Positions 33,445-42,439 of a stretch of DNA of 64,000 nt are shown piece by piece. This stretch comes from Halobacillus sp. A5. GTDB taxonomy: Bacteria > Bacillota > Bacilli > Bacillales > Halobacillaceae. The stretch lies in the NCBI RefSeq assembly GCF_024189315.1, contig NZ_JAIZEO010000005.1, forward strand, positions 248,001 through 312,000, given 5' to 3'. Both the position numbers and the translations under genes were made by a program. The notes beneath the pieces were generated by a model. The model worked only from the letters and a program-made list of their open reading frames with translations, ran no database searches and had not been told where the DNA came from. Numbering within the stretch: position 1 is the stretch's first letter; each line of letters opens with the position of its first letter.

Positions 33445-33768
33445 TTACTGAACAAGCTTATTATATTTGACGAGCTTCTCATGTAATTCTCCTAGCGGTA
33501 CAAAACGTGCCATTCGATCTAATTCTTTTCCTTCAGAAAGCAGAATGACAACGGGTACTGTAAAAACAGTAAACTCCCCGGCAATTTCCTTCACTTGTGC
33601 TGCATCTACATGTATGGAAGTGATCCGGGAAAACTCTGAAAGCAATTCTTCTACCTGTGGCAGCAGTGAGTGACAAACCGAACACCCGGGCTGGGAAATA
33701 TAAACGAGAGCCAGCATTTCCTTATCCACTAGTTCATGTTCTTCTTCTATTGAATGTGCTTTTTGCAT
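33445..33768 (-). CDS. thioredoxin-like protein
   Basis: This 107-residue thioredoxin-fold protein has the redox pair C29-S-V-C32 (QPGCSVCHSLLPQ) and the cis-proline segment FTVPVVILL. The length matches B. subtilis YtpP/YdbP-type proteins, which differ from TrxA in the active-site spacer. It probably reduces disulfides in the cytoplasm. Two small reading frames follow. It is divergent from the methyltransferase gene at 33851. Confidence 0.85.
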   Translation of the reverse strand: MQKAHSIEEEHELVDKEMLALVYISQPGCSVCHSLLPQVEELLSEFSRITSIHVDAAQVKEIAGEFTVFTVPVVILLSEGKELDRMARFVPLGELHEKLVKYNKLVQ

Positions 33769-33850
33769 GATCTCACCTCGCTTTTATTGTAACACCGAAC
33801 TCTTCCTTATTAAGATTGTGTGTTTTATACTAATTATAAGAGGTGAAGCT

Positions 33851-34387
33851 ATGACGTATATAACTATACTAGTGTTAATCTTTACGGTAGGAGTTACTCT
33901 CACTATTTTAATTGATTCAGCTAGAAATGGAATAACCCCGACGCCGACTACGTCTAAAGAGAAATCCGCCATTCTAAACATTTCAAAGAATATGGCACCT
34001 CAATCTGTTGCGGACTTAGGAGCCGGCTTTGGCACTATGGCGTTTTCGTTAGCTGAGCAATTTCCAGATGCTAAAGTGACAGCCTACGAATCTGCCATCA
34101 TCCCCTGGATTTTTTTACTCATAAGAAGAAATGTAATTCAGCGTCGTTCCAACCTGGTCATCAGAAGAAAGAATTTTATGAGAGAAGACTTGTCCGCATA
34201 CGATTTGTTCTACACCTACCTCTATCCAAGAGCTATGGATCAGCTCGAACTGAAACTTAAGAACCACCCTTTAACGCTTATTTCTAATTGCTTTACCATG
34301 CCTCATTGGAAACCATCCTTAATCTGGCCGGTTGAATCTAAAACCTCGTATGGGTCTATTTATTTATATAGAAGAAACTTGGTGTAA
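33851..34387 (+). CDS. membrane-anchored class I SAM-dependent methyltransferase-like protein
   Basis: This 178-residue protein has an N-terminal transmembrane segment (ITILVLIFTVGVTLTILI), followed by a methyltransferase fold with motif I VADLGAGFGTMAFSLAEQF near 52-70. The fold is short and acts as a core domain only, so activity is uncertain. The ATG at 33851 follows AGAGGTGAAGC. An upstream in-frame extension reads through a promoter-like region and is not used. Substrate unknown. Confidence 0.65.
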   Translation: MTYITILVLIFTVGVTLTILIDSARNGITPTPTTSKEKSAILNISKNMAPQSVADLGAGFGTMAFSLAEQFPDAKVTAYESAIIPWIFLLIRRNVIQRRSNLVIRRKNFMREDLSAYDLFYTYLYPRAMDQLELKLKNHPLTLISNCFTMPHWKPSLIWPVESKTSYGSIYLYRRNLV

Positions 34388-34394
34388 ACAGCTG

Positions 34395-34423
34395 TTGCTT
34401 TCCTTAGCATACTCCGCTATAAT
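34395..34423 (+). promoter_or_regulatory. sigma-A promoter of the argS leader
   Basis: TTGCTT (34395-34400), a 17-bp spacer and a perfect TATAAT (34418-34423). The transcript would start near 34430, just before the T-box leader. Confidence 0.75.
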
Positions 34424-34430
34424 CTTCTCA

Positions 34431-34668
34431 ATACCTAATTTCTGTGATAAAGAGAGTAACTTATGAGACGCTTAAAGCGAGTCAGGGATGGTGTAAGCCT
34501 GTCAGTCTATCGTAAGTGAACCGGACTTTTAAGAAGCCAGTCTGAACTATCAGTAGGACACGGCCGGGGATGATCCCCGTTATTAACTTCGAGTGGCTGC
34601 CTGTGCAGCTATAAGAGTGGCACCGCGAGCAATCACCTCGTCTCTTTCTTGAGACGAGGTGATTTTTT
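34431..34668 (+). ncRNA. T-box leader with arginine (CGG) specifier
   Basis: The leader has Stem I elements (GGGATGGTGTAAGCC in the distal loop region) and a specifier loop reading GTGAAC-CGG-A at 34516-34525. The T-box AGAGTGGCACCGCGAG lies at 34615-34629. A 14-bp terminator hairpin with a T-run (34631-34668) follows. Uncharged tRNA-Arg should stabilise the antiterminator and allow argS expression. CGG encodes Arg, in agreement with the downstream gene. The specifier was placed by eye and should be confirmed by folding. Confidence 0.9.
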
Positions 34669-34690
34669 ATATTTGAAGGAGGTAATATAT

Positions 34691-36373
34691 ATGGAGAAGC
34701 ACGTACTGGCCCTGCAGTTATCCCACATACTTGGTGAGAAATTCCCACGAGAATGGATTTATGATCACATCGAAACCCCTAAGCTTGAAAAAATGGGGGA
34801 TTTGGCATTCCCTTGTTTCAAACTCTCACCATCCTTACGCAAACCGCCTCAAGAATTGGCGAACGAACTTGCGCTGCAGCTGAAGCATGATTTATTTGAG
34901 AGCGTTCAACCTGTCAGTGGCTATATCAACATCTTCCTAAATAAAAAATTCACAACCGAACATACGCTTAAACAAATACTTACGGAGCGTGAGAACTTCG
35001 GGAAGCATCAATTCGGTAAAGGAAAAACGGTCGTGCTCGACTTATCAGCACCTAACATTGCCAAGCCATTCTCAATGGGTCACCTCCGCTCCACTGTAAT
35101 CGGAAATGCTATTGCTAATTTAGCCGAGCATTGCGGATATGAAACGATTAAAATTAATTATATTGGTGATTATGGTACGCAGTTTGGTAAATTACTGGCC
35201 GCTTACAAGAAGTGGGGAGACGAACAACGTATACAATCAAATCCAATAGCCGAACTGACTAAGATTTATGTAAGATTCCACGAAGAATCAAAAAATCATC
35301 CTCAGTTAATTGAAGAAGGGCGTCTCTGGTTTAAGAAACTAGAGCATCAGGACGAAGAAGCTCTTAGATTGTGGAAGTGGTTTAAAGACGCCTCCCTTGA
35401 AGAGTTCGATAAAATTTATCACCTGCTCGGTGTAACTTTCGATCTCACACGCGGGGAAGCCTATTATAACGATAAAATGGAAGCTACTGTGGACTTACTA
35501 AAAAAACGCCATTTATTAAAGGCGTCCGACGGTGCACAAGTGGTACGTCTTGATGAGCAAGGTCTTCCTCCTTGTTTAATCAAAAAAAGTGACGGCACTA
35601 CCATTTATGCTACTCGTGATTTAACTGCAGCAATCGATCGTTATCAAAGCTATTCTTTTGATGAAGCTCTTTATGTAGTAGGTCATGAACAATCACTGCA
35701 TTTTCAGCAGATTAAGCACGTTCTTAACAAGCTTGAACTGCCCTGGGCTGATAGCATTAAACATATATCTTTCGGTATGATGCTTCAAAACGGCTCTAAG
35801 ATGTCCACACGCAGAGGCAAAACGATTTTATTAGAACAAGTACTGGAAGAAGCTATTCATAAAGCTAAAGTTAATATTGAAGAGAAAAATCCTAAGTTAA
35901 CAAACAAAAATGATGCAGCCCGTCAAGTTGGAGTTGGTGCTGTAATATTTCATGATTTAAAACATGACCGTCGTAATGACGTAGAGTTCTCTCTTAATGA
36001 CATGCTCACATTCGAAGGCAATACCGCTCCTTATCTCCAGTATGCCTATGTGCGCGCCCGCTCCCTCCTTCAGAAAGGAGATTTTGATGAGCAGCATGCG
36101 GATCCGCACCTGGAAGAAGAGATTACTTGGCCGTTAGTCAAGCAGCTAAAAGCCTTCCCTCATGTAGTTGAGCAATCTTACATGAATTATGACCCAAGTA
36201 AAACAGCTAAGTACCTGCTGGAGCTGGCCCGTACGTTTAATCAGTTTTACACCCACTCCAAAATTATTGGCGGGTCTGATCAGCAGGCGAAATTAACCTT
36301 AGTATTTAGTTTCACGATTGTGATCAAAGAAGGCTTGCAGCTTCTTGGTATTGAAGCTCCGGAAGAAATGTAG
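34691..36373 (+). CDS. argS: arginyl-tRNA synthetase, T-box-regulated type
   Basis: This 560-residue class I synthetase charges tRNA-Arg. The N-terminal Arg-tRNA domain is followed by the HIGH-type segment SAPNIAKPFSMGHLRS (near 118-133). The catalytic domain includes INYIGDYGTQFGKL, and the KMSKS-type motif is KMSTRRG near 375. The C-terminal anticodon-binding domain contains YLQYAYVRARSLL. AAGGAGG precedes the ATG. It is the kind of ArgRS found as a second copy in some Bacillus, often behind a T-box, so a housekeeping argS may exist elsewhere. The leader control is seen directly. Confidence 0.93.
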   Translation: MEKHVLALQLSHILGEKFPREWIYDHIETPKLEKMGDLAFPCFKLSPSLRKPPQELANELALQLKHDLFESVQPVSGYINIFLNKKFTTEHTLKQILTERENFGKHQFGKGKTVVLDLSAPNIAKPFSMGHLRSTVIGNAIANLAEHCGYETIKINYIGDYGTQFGKLLAAYKKWGDEQRIQSNPIAELTKIYVRFHEESKNHPQLIEEGRLWFKKLEHQDEEALRLWKWFKDASLEEFDKIYHLLGVTFDLTRGEAYYNDKMEATVDLLKKRHLLKASDGAQVVRLDEQGLPPCLIKKSDGTTIYATRDLTAAIDRYQSYSFDEALYVVGHEQSLHFQQIKHVLNKLELPWADSIKHISFGMMLQNGSKMSTRRGKTILLEQVLEEAIHKAKVNIEEKNPKLTNKNDAARQVGVGAVIFHDLKHDRRNDVEFSLNDMLTFEGNTAPYLQYAYVRARSLLQKGDFDEQHADPHLEEEITWPLVKQLKAFPHVVEQSYMNYDPSKTAKYLLELARTFNQFYTHSKIIGGSDQQAKLTLVFSFTIVIKEGLQLLGIEAPEEM

Positions 36374-36525
36374 CTTTTGTAAAACTGCGTCGCTGGAGCT
36401 AAAAATAACTGTATTCGTCCTTCTATATGTCCCTATAAAAGTATTTGAGCAAAATCTTCATATCGACCTGTTCTTTCCTATATAATAGTCTATTGTGAAC
36501 ACATACAAAAAAGGAGATTACATAT

Positions 36526-38004
36526 ATGGAAGGAAATGAATCAAACGAAGAATACGAGTTTTTGGCTGACGACCCTGATTTCAGCGTAAAACCAGTTATG
36601 TTCTCTCTCATTATAGGTGCTTTTTTTGCCATACTTAATGAGACATTACTAAACATTGCCCTTACTACTCTCAAAGATGTTTTTGATATTTCAACTCCTA
36701 CGGTTCAATGGATGGTTACCGGATTCATGTTAATTATGGGAATCTTAATTCCCGTTTCAGCTTTGATGCTTCAGACGTTTACGACAAGACAGATGTTTAT
36801 GGGGACAATGACGGTCTTCACTATTGGGACCATTATTTGTGCTTTAGCCCCTACATTTGCAGTCCTTCTTATAGGCCGGCTCATTCAAGCGGTTGGAACG
36901 GGCCTTTTAATTCCGATTATTTTCAATACGTTCCTGCTCATATTTCCGCCTGAAAGACGCGGAGCAATTATGGGGATGATTGGACTTGTCATTATGTTTG
37001 CACCCGCAATAGGACCTACACTTTCCGGGATTATTGTTGAGCATTTAGGATGGAGATACTTGTTTATCACTGTTATTCCTTTCGCTTTGTTCTCCATTAT
37101 TTTCGCATTTAAGTATTTAAGGAATGTAGGGGAAGTGACAAAGCCTAAAGCTGATATCCTCTCCATTCTATTGTCTACTATAGGATTTGGCGGAATTGTA
37201 CTTGGCTTTAGTTTTGCAGGAGAAGGAGAAGCCGGCTTAATGGAGCCGCATGTATACAGCTTAATTTTAGTCGGGGCTGCTACCATAGTTATTTTCACTT
37301 TTCGCCAGTTAAAACTTGAAGAGCCCCTGTTAGATATCCGAGTGTTTAAATATCCAATGTATTCGATTGCTCTCGTTATGTTTATTATCGTTATGATGTC
37401 GATGTTCTCGTCTGAAATCATCCTGCCCATGTTTATGCAGGGGCCTTTAGCTTTAGACCCAGCAGATGCCGGACTCATTCTGCTTCCAGGCGCATTGCTC
37501 AATGGTCTTATGTCACCGGTAATGGGAAAGCTGTTTGATAAATTCGGTCCAAGAAAATTGATTATTCCGGCCGCTGCCGTTTTATCAGCTACGATGTTTT
37601 CGCTCAGTCAAGTTAGTGAGAACACACCGATATACGTCATCATTATAAGTTATATGCTGCTGATGTTATCTGTGTCGGCCATTATGATGCCGGCGCAAAC
37701 GAACGGGCTTAACCAGCTGCCTAAGAAGCTTTACCCCCATGGTACTGCGATTATGAATACATTACAGCCCGTGTCCGGGGCCATTGGTGTCTCTGTGTTT
37801 ATTAGCATTTTGACGGCCCGGGAAGAATCTGTACTCAATCAAGCGTCCAACCCAAATTCTGAGCAGGCCCTGACACAGGCGACCGTTTCAGGAGTGGAGC
37901 TCGTTTACTTTGTCGCCTTTGGTGTAGCATTAGCCGGGCTTATTCTATCCTTGTTTGTAAAAAGAGCACGACCAGTCGACTTATCTAAGGGAACTTCATC
38001 ATAA
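36526..38004 (+). CDS. MFS drug-efflux-type transporter (DHA2 family)
   Basis: This 492-residue polytopic protein has about 14 predicted transmembrane helices. It shows the family motifs LIGRLIQAVGTGLLIPI, PPERRGAIMGMIGLV and TLSGIIVEHLGWRYLF, with an acidic N-terminal cytoplasmic tail. The pattern is that of the DHA2 (QacA/LmrB/EmrB) proton-coupled efflux group. Substrates cannot be called from sequence. AAAGGAG precedes the ATG. It is monocistronic or co-transcribed with the small membrane gene 65 bp downstream. Confidence 0.85.
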   Translation: MEGNESNEEYEFLADDPDFSVKPVMFSLIIGAFFAILNETLLNIALTTLKDVFDISTPTVQWMVTGFMLIMGILIPVSALMLQTFTTRQMFMGTMTVFTIGTIICALAPTFAVLLIGRLIQAVGTGLLIPIIFNTFLLIFPPERRGAIMGMIGLVIMFAPAIGPTLSGIIVEHLGWRYLFITVIPFALFSIIFAFKYLRNVGEVTKPKADILSILLSTIGFGGIVLGFSFAGEGEAGLMEPHVYSLILVGAATIVIFTFRQLKLEEPLLDIRVFKYPMYSIALVMFIIVMMSMFSSEIILPMFMQGPLALDPADAGLILLPGALLNGLMSPVMGKLFDKFGPRKLIIPAAAVLSATMFSLSQVSENTPIYVIIISYMLLMLSVSAIMMPAQTNGLNQLPKKLYPHGTAIMNTLQPVSGAIGVSVFISILTAREESVLNQASNPNSEQALTQATVSGVELVYFVAFGVALAGLILSLFVKRARPVDLSKGTSS

Positions 38005-38068
38005 GTTTCTCTAACCTAAGAATTCATGGTAAAATTTAGTCACCTGAGGAGAAAAGGGGCAGTTATTG

Positions 38069-38305
38069 ATGTATCCACTTTACTACGCAATTGTAATACT
38101 CGTCTGCGTTATTGCTCTTATAGGTACGATTCAAGTAGCACGCGAGATGACAAAAAGAGAAAGGGATGAAAGCTCCCCGGAAGCAGACCTGACAAGCCTG
38201 AAGAAAGATCGTCCTGTTAAAGACTCGAGCGTGAGACTGTTAACTCGGATCTATGCCATTGCGTTTATTATCACCATTGTACTTGTTTGGATTTTTATTT
38301 TCTAG
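38069..38305 (+). CDS. small membrane protein, unknown function
   Basis: This 78-residue protein has two transmembrane helices (about 5-22 and 58-77) flanking a charged cytoplasmic loop. No family is recognised. The ATG at 38069 follows AAAAGGGGCAG; an in-frame TTG sits directly before it. It follows the MFS gene in the same direction and may be part of its transcript. A long hairpin terminator follows. Confidence 0.6.
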   Translation: MYPLYYAIVILVCVIALIGTIQVAREMTKRERDESSPEADLTSLKKDRPVKDSSVRLLTRIYAIAFIITIVLVWIFIF

Positions 38306-38378
38306 GCTGCACTTGTACAAACAGATATCCTTATCACTTAATGGAAACTTCCAAGAGATCGGAACTGAATAAATCTTA

Positions 38379-38420
38379 AAATAATCCGAATGATTTTGTA
38401 GAAATCAGTTCGGATTATTT
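38379..38420 (+). terminator. terminator after the small membrane gene
   Basis: AAATAATCCGAA pairs with TTCGGATTATTT, and TGATTT with AAATCA inside it, with one unpaired G and a TGTAG loop. The T-rich tail is short. Confidence 0.6.
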
Positions 38421-38566
38421 ATGTTAAAGAGCATTCACACTATCGCTCCGTCAAAATGCTTTACTTATGTCCCAGCCTCTTATTAATATTGAAAACACGG
38501 GAATAGTAAATAATGAATAGTATAGTAAAAACAGGCTGCGACAGCCGTTTGAAAAGAGGAACAAAG

Positions 38567-39088
38567 ATGGAACCGATGATATTTCAAAATTTGTCCCATC
38601 CAACAATGAATTTCGAGGAAGTTTTTTCACATATTCAAACATTTATGAAGGAAGAGCCTGTAAGTAATTATAAGTTAATGCTGGGCACAGACTCTCAAAT
38701 TCACACGAATCATACATTATTTATTACTGGAATTGTCATCCACCGTATAGGCAAAGGAGCCTGGGCCTGCTATCACAAAGAAGTTGTTCCGAGAACTATG
38801 AAGGTCCTGCATGAAAGGATTTCCTATGAAACAAGCCTTACAGTCGAGATCGCCTCTTTGTTTACAAAAGAAAAAATTGATCAATTAATAGAAATCGTAC
38901 TTCCTCATATCTACCAAAATGCGAGTTTGACCATTGAAGGGCACATTGATATAGGAGCCGGGGATAGGAACCGTACGAAAGCTTACGTAAATGAAATGGT
39001 GGCGCGCATTGAATCACTAGGGCTTGAACCAAAAATAAAACCAGATTCAATAACAGCCAGCAGCTATGCCAATAAATATACCAAATAG
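38567..39088 (+). CDS. ykuK: YkuK family RNase H-like protein
   Basis: This 173-residue protein matches B. subtilis YkuK (DUF458), an RNase H-fold protein. It shows MLGTDSQIHTNHTLFITG and HIDIGAGDRNRTKAYVNEM, and these two strands carry conserved acidic residues. Function is unknown; a role in spore or stationary-phase nucleic-acid handling has been suggested for the fold. AGAGGAACAAAG precedes the ATG at 38567. It is monocistronic. Confidence 0.85.
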   Translation: MEPMIFQNLSHPTMNFEEVFSHIQTFMKEEPVSNYKLMLGTDSQIHTNHTLFITGIVIHRIGKGAWACYHKEVVPRTMKVLHERISYETSLTVEIASLFTKEKIDQLIEIVLPHIYQNASLTIEGHIDIGAGDRNRTKAYVNEMVARIESLGLEPKIKPDSITASSYANKYTK

Positions 39089-39092
39089 AAGA

Positions 39093-39989
39093 TTAAGCAG
39101 CCATAGCAGCAGCTTGCTTACGAGGCTTTCGTGTTGCTAAATAAACCCCGGCAAAAATGATTACCAGTCCCAGGATTAAATTTTTTGTTATCGGCTCACC
39201 CAGTAAAACATACCCCCAGATCATCGCCGTAACCGGAATAATATACGTTACTGAAGTCGCAAACTCTGCACTTCCATTCTTCACCATGTAATAAAATAAG
39301 AGGTGGGCAAAACCCGATCCGAAGCATCCAAGTCCGATAATGGAAACCCAAACTAGAGGAGAGCTAATTGTACCGATTTCTAATGCGCCCGCTTCACCTG
39401 AAACAATCATGCCAAGTAAGCCAATTAAAGACGCGATCAGCAGAGAACATGTAGTAATAAGCAGAATCGACGTGTGCTGTAAATGTCTTTTCGTGAACTG
39501 AGAAGCAAATCCGTATGACACCGTTGCCAGGATCATTGTTCCCATTCCTATAAAGCTCTCATTCAAAAGGTCAAAGACATTAAAGTCCATCAATACTAAT
39601 ATGCCAATGAACCCAAGAACAATCCCCGCCCATTGTCTCTTTTTCAATAGAATTGAAAAGAACAGAAAACCGACCAGCCCTGTACAGATCGGGGTCAGCG
39701 CATTTAATACCGCAGCTGTATTACTATTGATTTCAGTTTCACTCCAGGCTATAAACCCCCAGGGAACCGCCGCGTTGAAGATCCCTACAAACAATAAGGC
39801 TTTCCATGGAATCGGTCCCTTTAATTCTTTGCGTTTCATATACAGAAACGGCAGCAGAACAACTGCTCCGGCCAAGCATCGGAGAAAAATTGTCCCCCAT
39901 ACACCTGCAGGCTCTACAAGCCACTTAATAAAAACAAAGGACAAGCCCCAAATAAGACTTAAGCCAATTAAAGCACTGTATAATTTCAT
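39093..39989 (-). CDS. EamA/DMT-family transporter
   Basis: This 298-residue membrane protein has ten predicted helices arranged as two repeated EamA domains (about 10-140 and 155-290). GLIWGLSFVFIKW opens the first and LLGEPITKNLILGLVIIFAG closes the second. Relatives export amino acids, purines or drugs. The start at 39989 follows AAGGTGTACAAA. It lies in a minus-strand run following the peroxiredoxin gene, but a terminator separates the two. Confidence 0.8.
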   Translation of the reverse strand: MKLYSALIGLSLIWGLSFVFIKWLVEPAGVWGTIFLRCLAGAVVLLPFLYMKRKELKGPIPWKALLFVGIFNAAVPWGFIAWSETEINSNTAAVLNALTPICTGLVGFLFFSILLKKRQWAGIVLGFIGILVLMDFNVFDLLNESFIGMGTMILATVSYGFASQFTKRHLQHTSILLITTCSLLIASLIGLLGMIVSGEAGALEIGTISSPLVWVSIIGLGCFGSGFAHLLFYYMVKNGSAEFATSVTYIIPVTAMIWGYVLLGEPITKNLILGLVIIFAGVYLATRKPRKQAAAMAA

Positions 39990-40010
39990 TTTTTGTACAC
40001 CTTCCACCCA

Positions 40011-40042
40011 AGAAAACACACCCTCTATTAAAGGGTGTGTTT
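40011..40042 (-). terminator. terminator of the peroxiredoxin gene
   Basis: AAACACACCCT and AGGGTGTGTTT form an 11-bp stem with a short loop and a T-rich tail on the minus strand. Confidence 0.8.
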
Positions 40043-40047
40043 CGTGA

Positions 40048-40701
40048 TCATTTAGTCTTCTCCTTTAACACTTCCAGAACTTCCCATGGCTCAGCCCGAT
40101 CTTTGTAATCGGCTTTCGTATATTCAAAGACAATGGTTCCTTCCCGGTCGATCACATAAGTTGCGGCAGCAGGAAGCTCCCACGACTCATCTCCGTTGTG
40201 AAGATCAACATCCAATCCTTTTTCTTTATAAATTTCTGCAAGATAATCTGGAACTGGATACACTAATTGATAGTCCCGGGCGACCTTGTTTCCCCTGTCA
40301 CTCAATACGTGAAAGTTTAATTCATTTTTCTGAGCCGTACTTAAGGAATAGTCTGGTGTTTGAGGGCTGATTGCGATCAGCTCTCCACCGGCATCATGAA
40401 TTTCGCTTAATATACGCTGATATTCTTTTAGCTCCATGTTGCAGTAAGGGCACCAGCCGCCCCGATAAAAAGTTAAAATGACCGGTCCGACGTCCAGCTG
40501 ATTCGATAAATTAACCTGATTCCCATTTGGATCCGGCAGTGAAAAGTCTGGAGCTTTGTCTCCTTCTTTCAATCCTTTTCCGTCATCCGAGTTTTTTAAG
40601 TCATCAATGGCATTTTTCATTTTGCTCTGAACTTCCTGAGGGGTGGCTTCTTTAAACTTTTGCAAGTATTCATTGTAGCGGTCTTTCATTGCCGTTTTCA
40701 T
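40048..40701 (-). CDS. AhpC/TSA-family peroxiredoxin-like protein
   Basis: This 217-residue thioredoxin-fold protein has YRGGWCPYC at 79-87 with two cysteines (C84, C87), the SPQTPDYSLST region, and a C-terminal strand with TYVIDREGTI. Peroxiredoxin-like AhpC proteins of this length reduce peroxides with a vicinal or intramolecular disulfide. A helical N-terminal extension of about 45 residues precedes the domain. The ATG at 40701 follows CAAGGGAG. It fits an oxidative-stress role with katA and msrA in the window. Confidence 0.85.
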   Translation of the reverse strand: MKTAMKDRYNEYLQKFKEATPQEVQSKMKNAIDDLKNSDDGKGLKEGDKAPDFSLPDPNGNQVNLSNQLDVGPVILTFYRGGWCPYCNMELKEYQRILSEIHDAGGELIAISPQTPDYSLSTAQKNELNFHVLSDRGNKVARDYQLVYPVPDYLAEIYKEKGLDVDLHNGDESWELPAAATYVIDREGTIVFEYTKADYKDRAEPWEVLEVLKEKTK

Positions 40702-40781
40702 ATGAAAAACTCCCTTGCCATAGTATATTCTAAGTATAATAGAATTAAAGCCAAGATTGAAGAAAAGCGACATAGGATTCG

Positions 40782-41858
40782 TTAATTTTCAGGAGAAGTG
40801 CTCCACGCCAGCCAGACGGCGAGTAATCCTGCACTCAATTTCCCAGCCATCACAGCGGCTATTACGTCTTTCTCCACTCCTGCAACAAAACCAATATGAC
40901 TGCCAAAGGCAAAAGCTCCGCTTACAGCAAATGCCGCATTCATTATTTTCCCCTTTGGATTCATATCCTTCATTGTGGCAAACATAGGCAGATGATGGGC
41001 CAGTGAAGCAATAAAGCCTGTCATTGAAACCGAATTAATGCCTATGCGGCTGCTTAACCTCTCCCAAAGCTTTTCACCCTTTTGGTTAATAAAAGCAACA
41101 AGCGGGTAGGCCCCAGCAAGCGTCACGGTAATTCTTCCTACGATTTCCACCCCTTCATTTAAAGAAGCCAGACCGGGAATAATTGTAATATCTGTCAAGG
41201 TCTCAATAATCACAGAAACCAAACCGATCATAATCACAATTTCAATCCCTTTACCAAATTTAGAAAAAAGTGTGATGGTTACATTCGTGAATTTCCATAG
41301 TCCTGCGCCAATGAAGGCTGCCAGGACAACCGTTGGAAGCAGGTTTTGAATCATCCAAATCACTTCATACCCTGCCAAAGCTCCGCCGATTAGACATCCT
41401 AAGGGGATCGTCATTAGTCCAATCAATATACCACGTGCAAAGTACCGCTGATCTTCCTTTTGAATAATGGTCAAGGCGATTGGAATGGTAAAGACTAAAG
41501 TCGGCCCCATCATCGTTCCTAGAAAAGCCCACGAAAAAACAGCCGCCTCACTGTCATCTGCCAAAGCTTCTGAAAGAGGATAAGCCCCCATGTCAATGGC
41601 CAAAAGCATAGACGCAAACATTGCTGGATCTGCACCTATCCATTCAAAGAAAGGTGTAACTACTGGAGAAAGGGAACTTGAAATTACAGGTGCCAGCGAT
41701 ATAATTCCAACCATCGCTAAAGCCAGCGGTCCCATCATATGAAAGGCTTCCTTAAACCGCCCGCCCAGGCCTAAACGATTTTGAAGAAGAGAGTAGTCTA
41801 TTGCACCTGCAGCCATAAAGCCTGCCATAAGAATTAATATCCCATCATTCAGCCACAT
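40782..41858 (-). CDS. eutH: EutH-family ethanolamine permease
   Basis: This 358-residue polytopic protein has about ten transmembrane helices and the EutH pattern (MLLAIDMGAYPLSEALADDS, MMGPTLVFTIPIAL, SGAFAFGSHIGFVAGVE). EutH imports protonated ethanolamine at low pH or low concentration. No ethanolamine ammonia-lyase or other eut gene is in the window, so it stands alone. Uptake for phospholipid or nitrogen use is possible; the substrate is inferred from the family. Confidence 0.85.
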   Translation of the reverse strand: MWLNDGILILMAGFMAAGAIDYSLLQNRLGLGGRFKEAFHMMGPLALAMVGIISLAPVISSSLSPVVTPFFEWIGADPAMFASMLLAIDMGAYPLSEALADDSEAAVFSWAFLGTMMGPTLVFTIPIALTIIQKEDQRYFARGILIGLMTIPLGCLIGGALAGYEVIWMIQNLLPTVVLAAFIGAGLWKFTNVTITLFSKFGKGIEIVIMIGLVSVIIETLTDITIIPGLASLNEGVEIVGRITVTLAGAYPLVAFINQKGEKLWERLSSRIGINSVSMTGFIASLAHHLPMFATMKDMNPKGKIMNAAFAVSGAFAFGSHIGFVAGVEKDVIAAVMAGKLSAGLLAVWLAWSTSPEN

Positions 41859-41892
41859 AACACCCTCCCTTCCCGCCTAAATGACGTTGTAA

Positions 41893-42390
41893 TTAAAAAC
41901 TGATATCTACTGTATGATTGATTTTATTTAACAGCTCAGGGTGCTTTTCAGTGGATTGATAGCTGATCGTCCCTGAATCGTCTCCATTTTTCGGTAATAA
42001 GAACGTGCCATCCTCTAATACAGCAAAACTGAAATCAGCATCAGCACCGGCTGCAAGCTCACCCTCATCTGAAAAGCTGTAAGTGTACGTTTCCTGCTCG
42101 CCCATACTGTCTCTTATTTCATTCTCACTACCTTTTTCAATCTCCATGCCTTCTATTAAATTTAATAACTCATCGTTGATTTCTTCTTCCTGTCTCGCAG
42201 CCTTCTGCTCTTCCCTCGTTTGATTATCTTCTACCTTTTGAATATATAACGTATCAGCCAGCTGATCCCTGTCAATCTCAACTTCGTCCCTTCCACTTCC
42301 ACAAGCACTCAAAATCGTCAAACTAAGGAATAAGAGTATATAATAGTATCGAATAGTTTCCCTACTTTCTATAATGAATCTCTTTTCCAT
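41893..42390 (-). CDS. acidic lipoprotein, unknown function
   Basis: This 165-residue protein has a lipoprotein signal ending in LTILSAC, with the lipid-bearing C30, and a highly acidic Glu-rich mature part. No domain is recognised. The ATG at 42390 gives a long, partly acidic n-region and lacks a clear ribosome site. An internal ATT codon six residues before YYYILLF lies five bases after AGGG and could be the true start. It precedes the eutH gene by 34 bp on the minus strand. Confidence 0.6.
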   Translation of the reverse strand: MEKRFIIESRETIRYYYILLFLSLTILSACGSGRDEVEIDRDQLADTLYIQKVEDNQTREEQKAARQEEEINDELLNLIEGMEIEKGSENEIRDSMGEQETYTYSFSDEGELAAGADADFSFAVLEDGTFLLPKNGDDSGTISYQSTEKHPELLNKINHTVDISF

Positions 42391-42439
42391 TTAAAAGCGA
42401 AAATAATCCATTCGTCAAGTAGAAGAAAGGTGATAAGGC

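Noticed and set aside
36526-38004. Named drug-efflux gene such as lmrB
   Set aside because: Family DHA2 is clear but the substrate cannot be read from the sequence, so no symbol is given.
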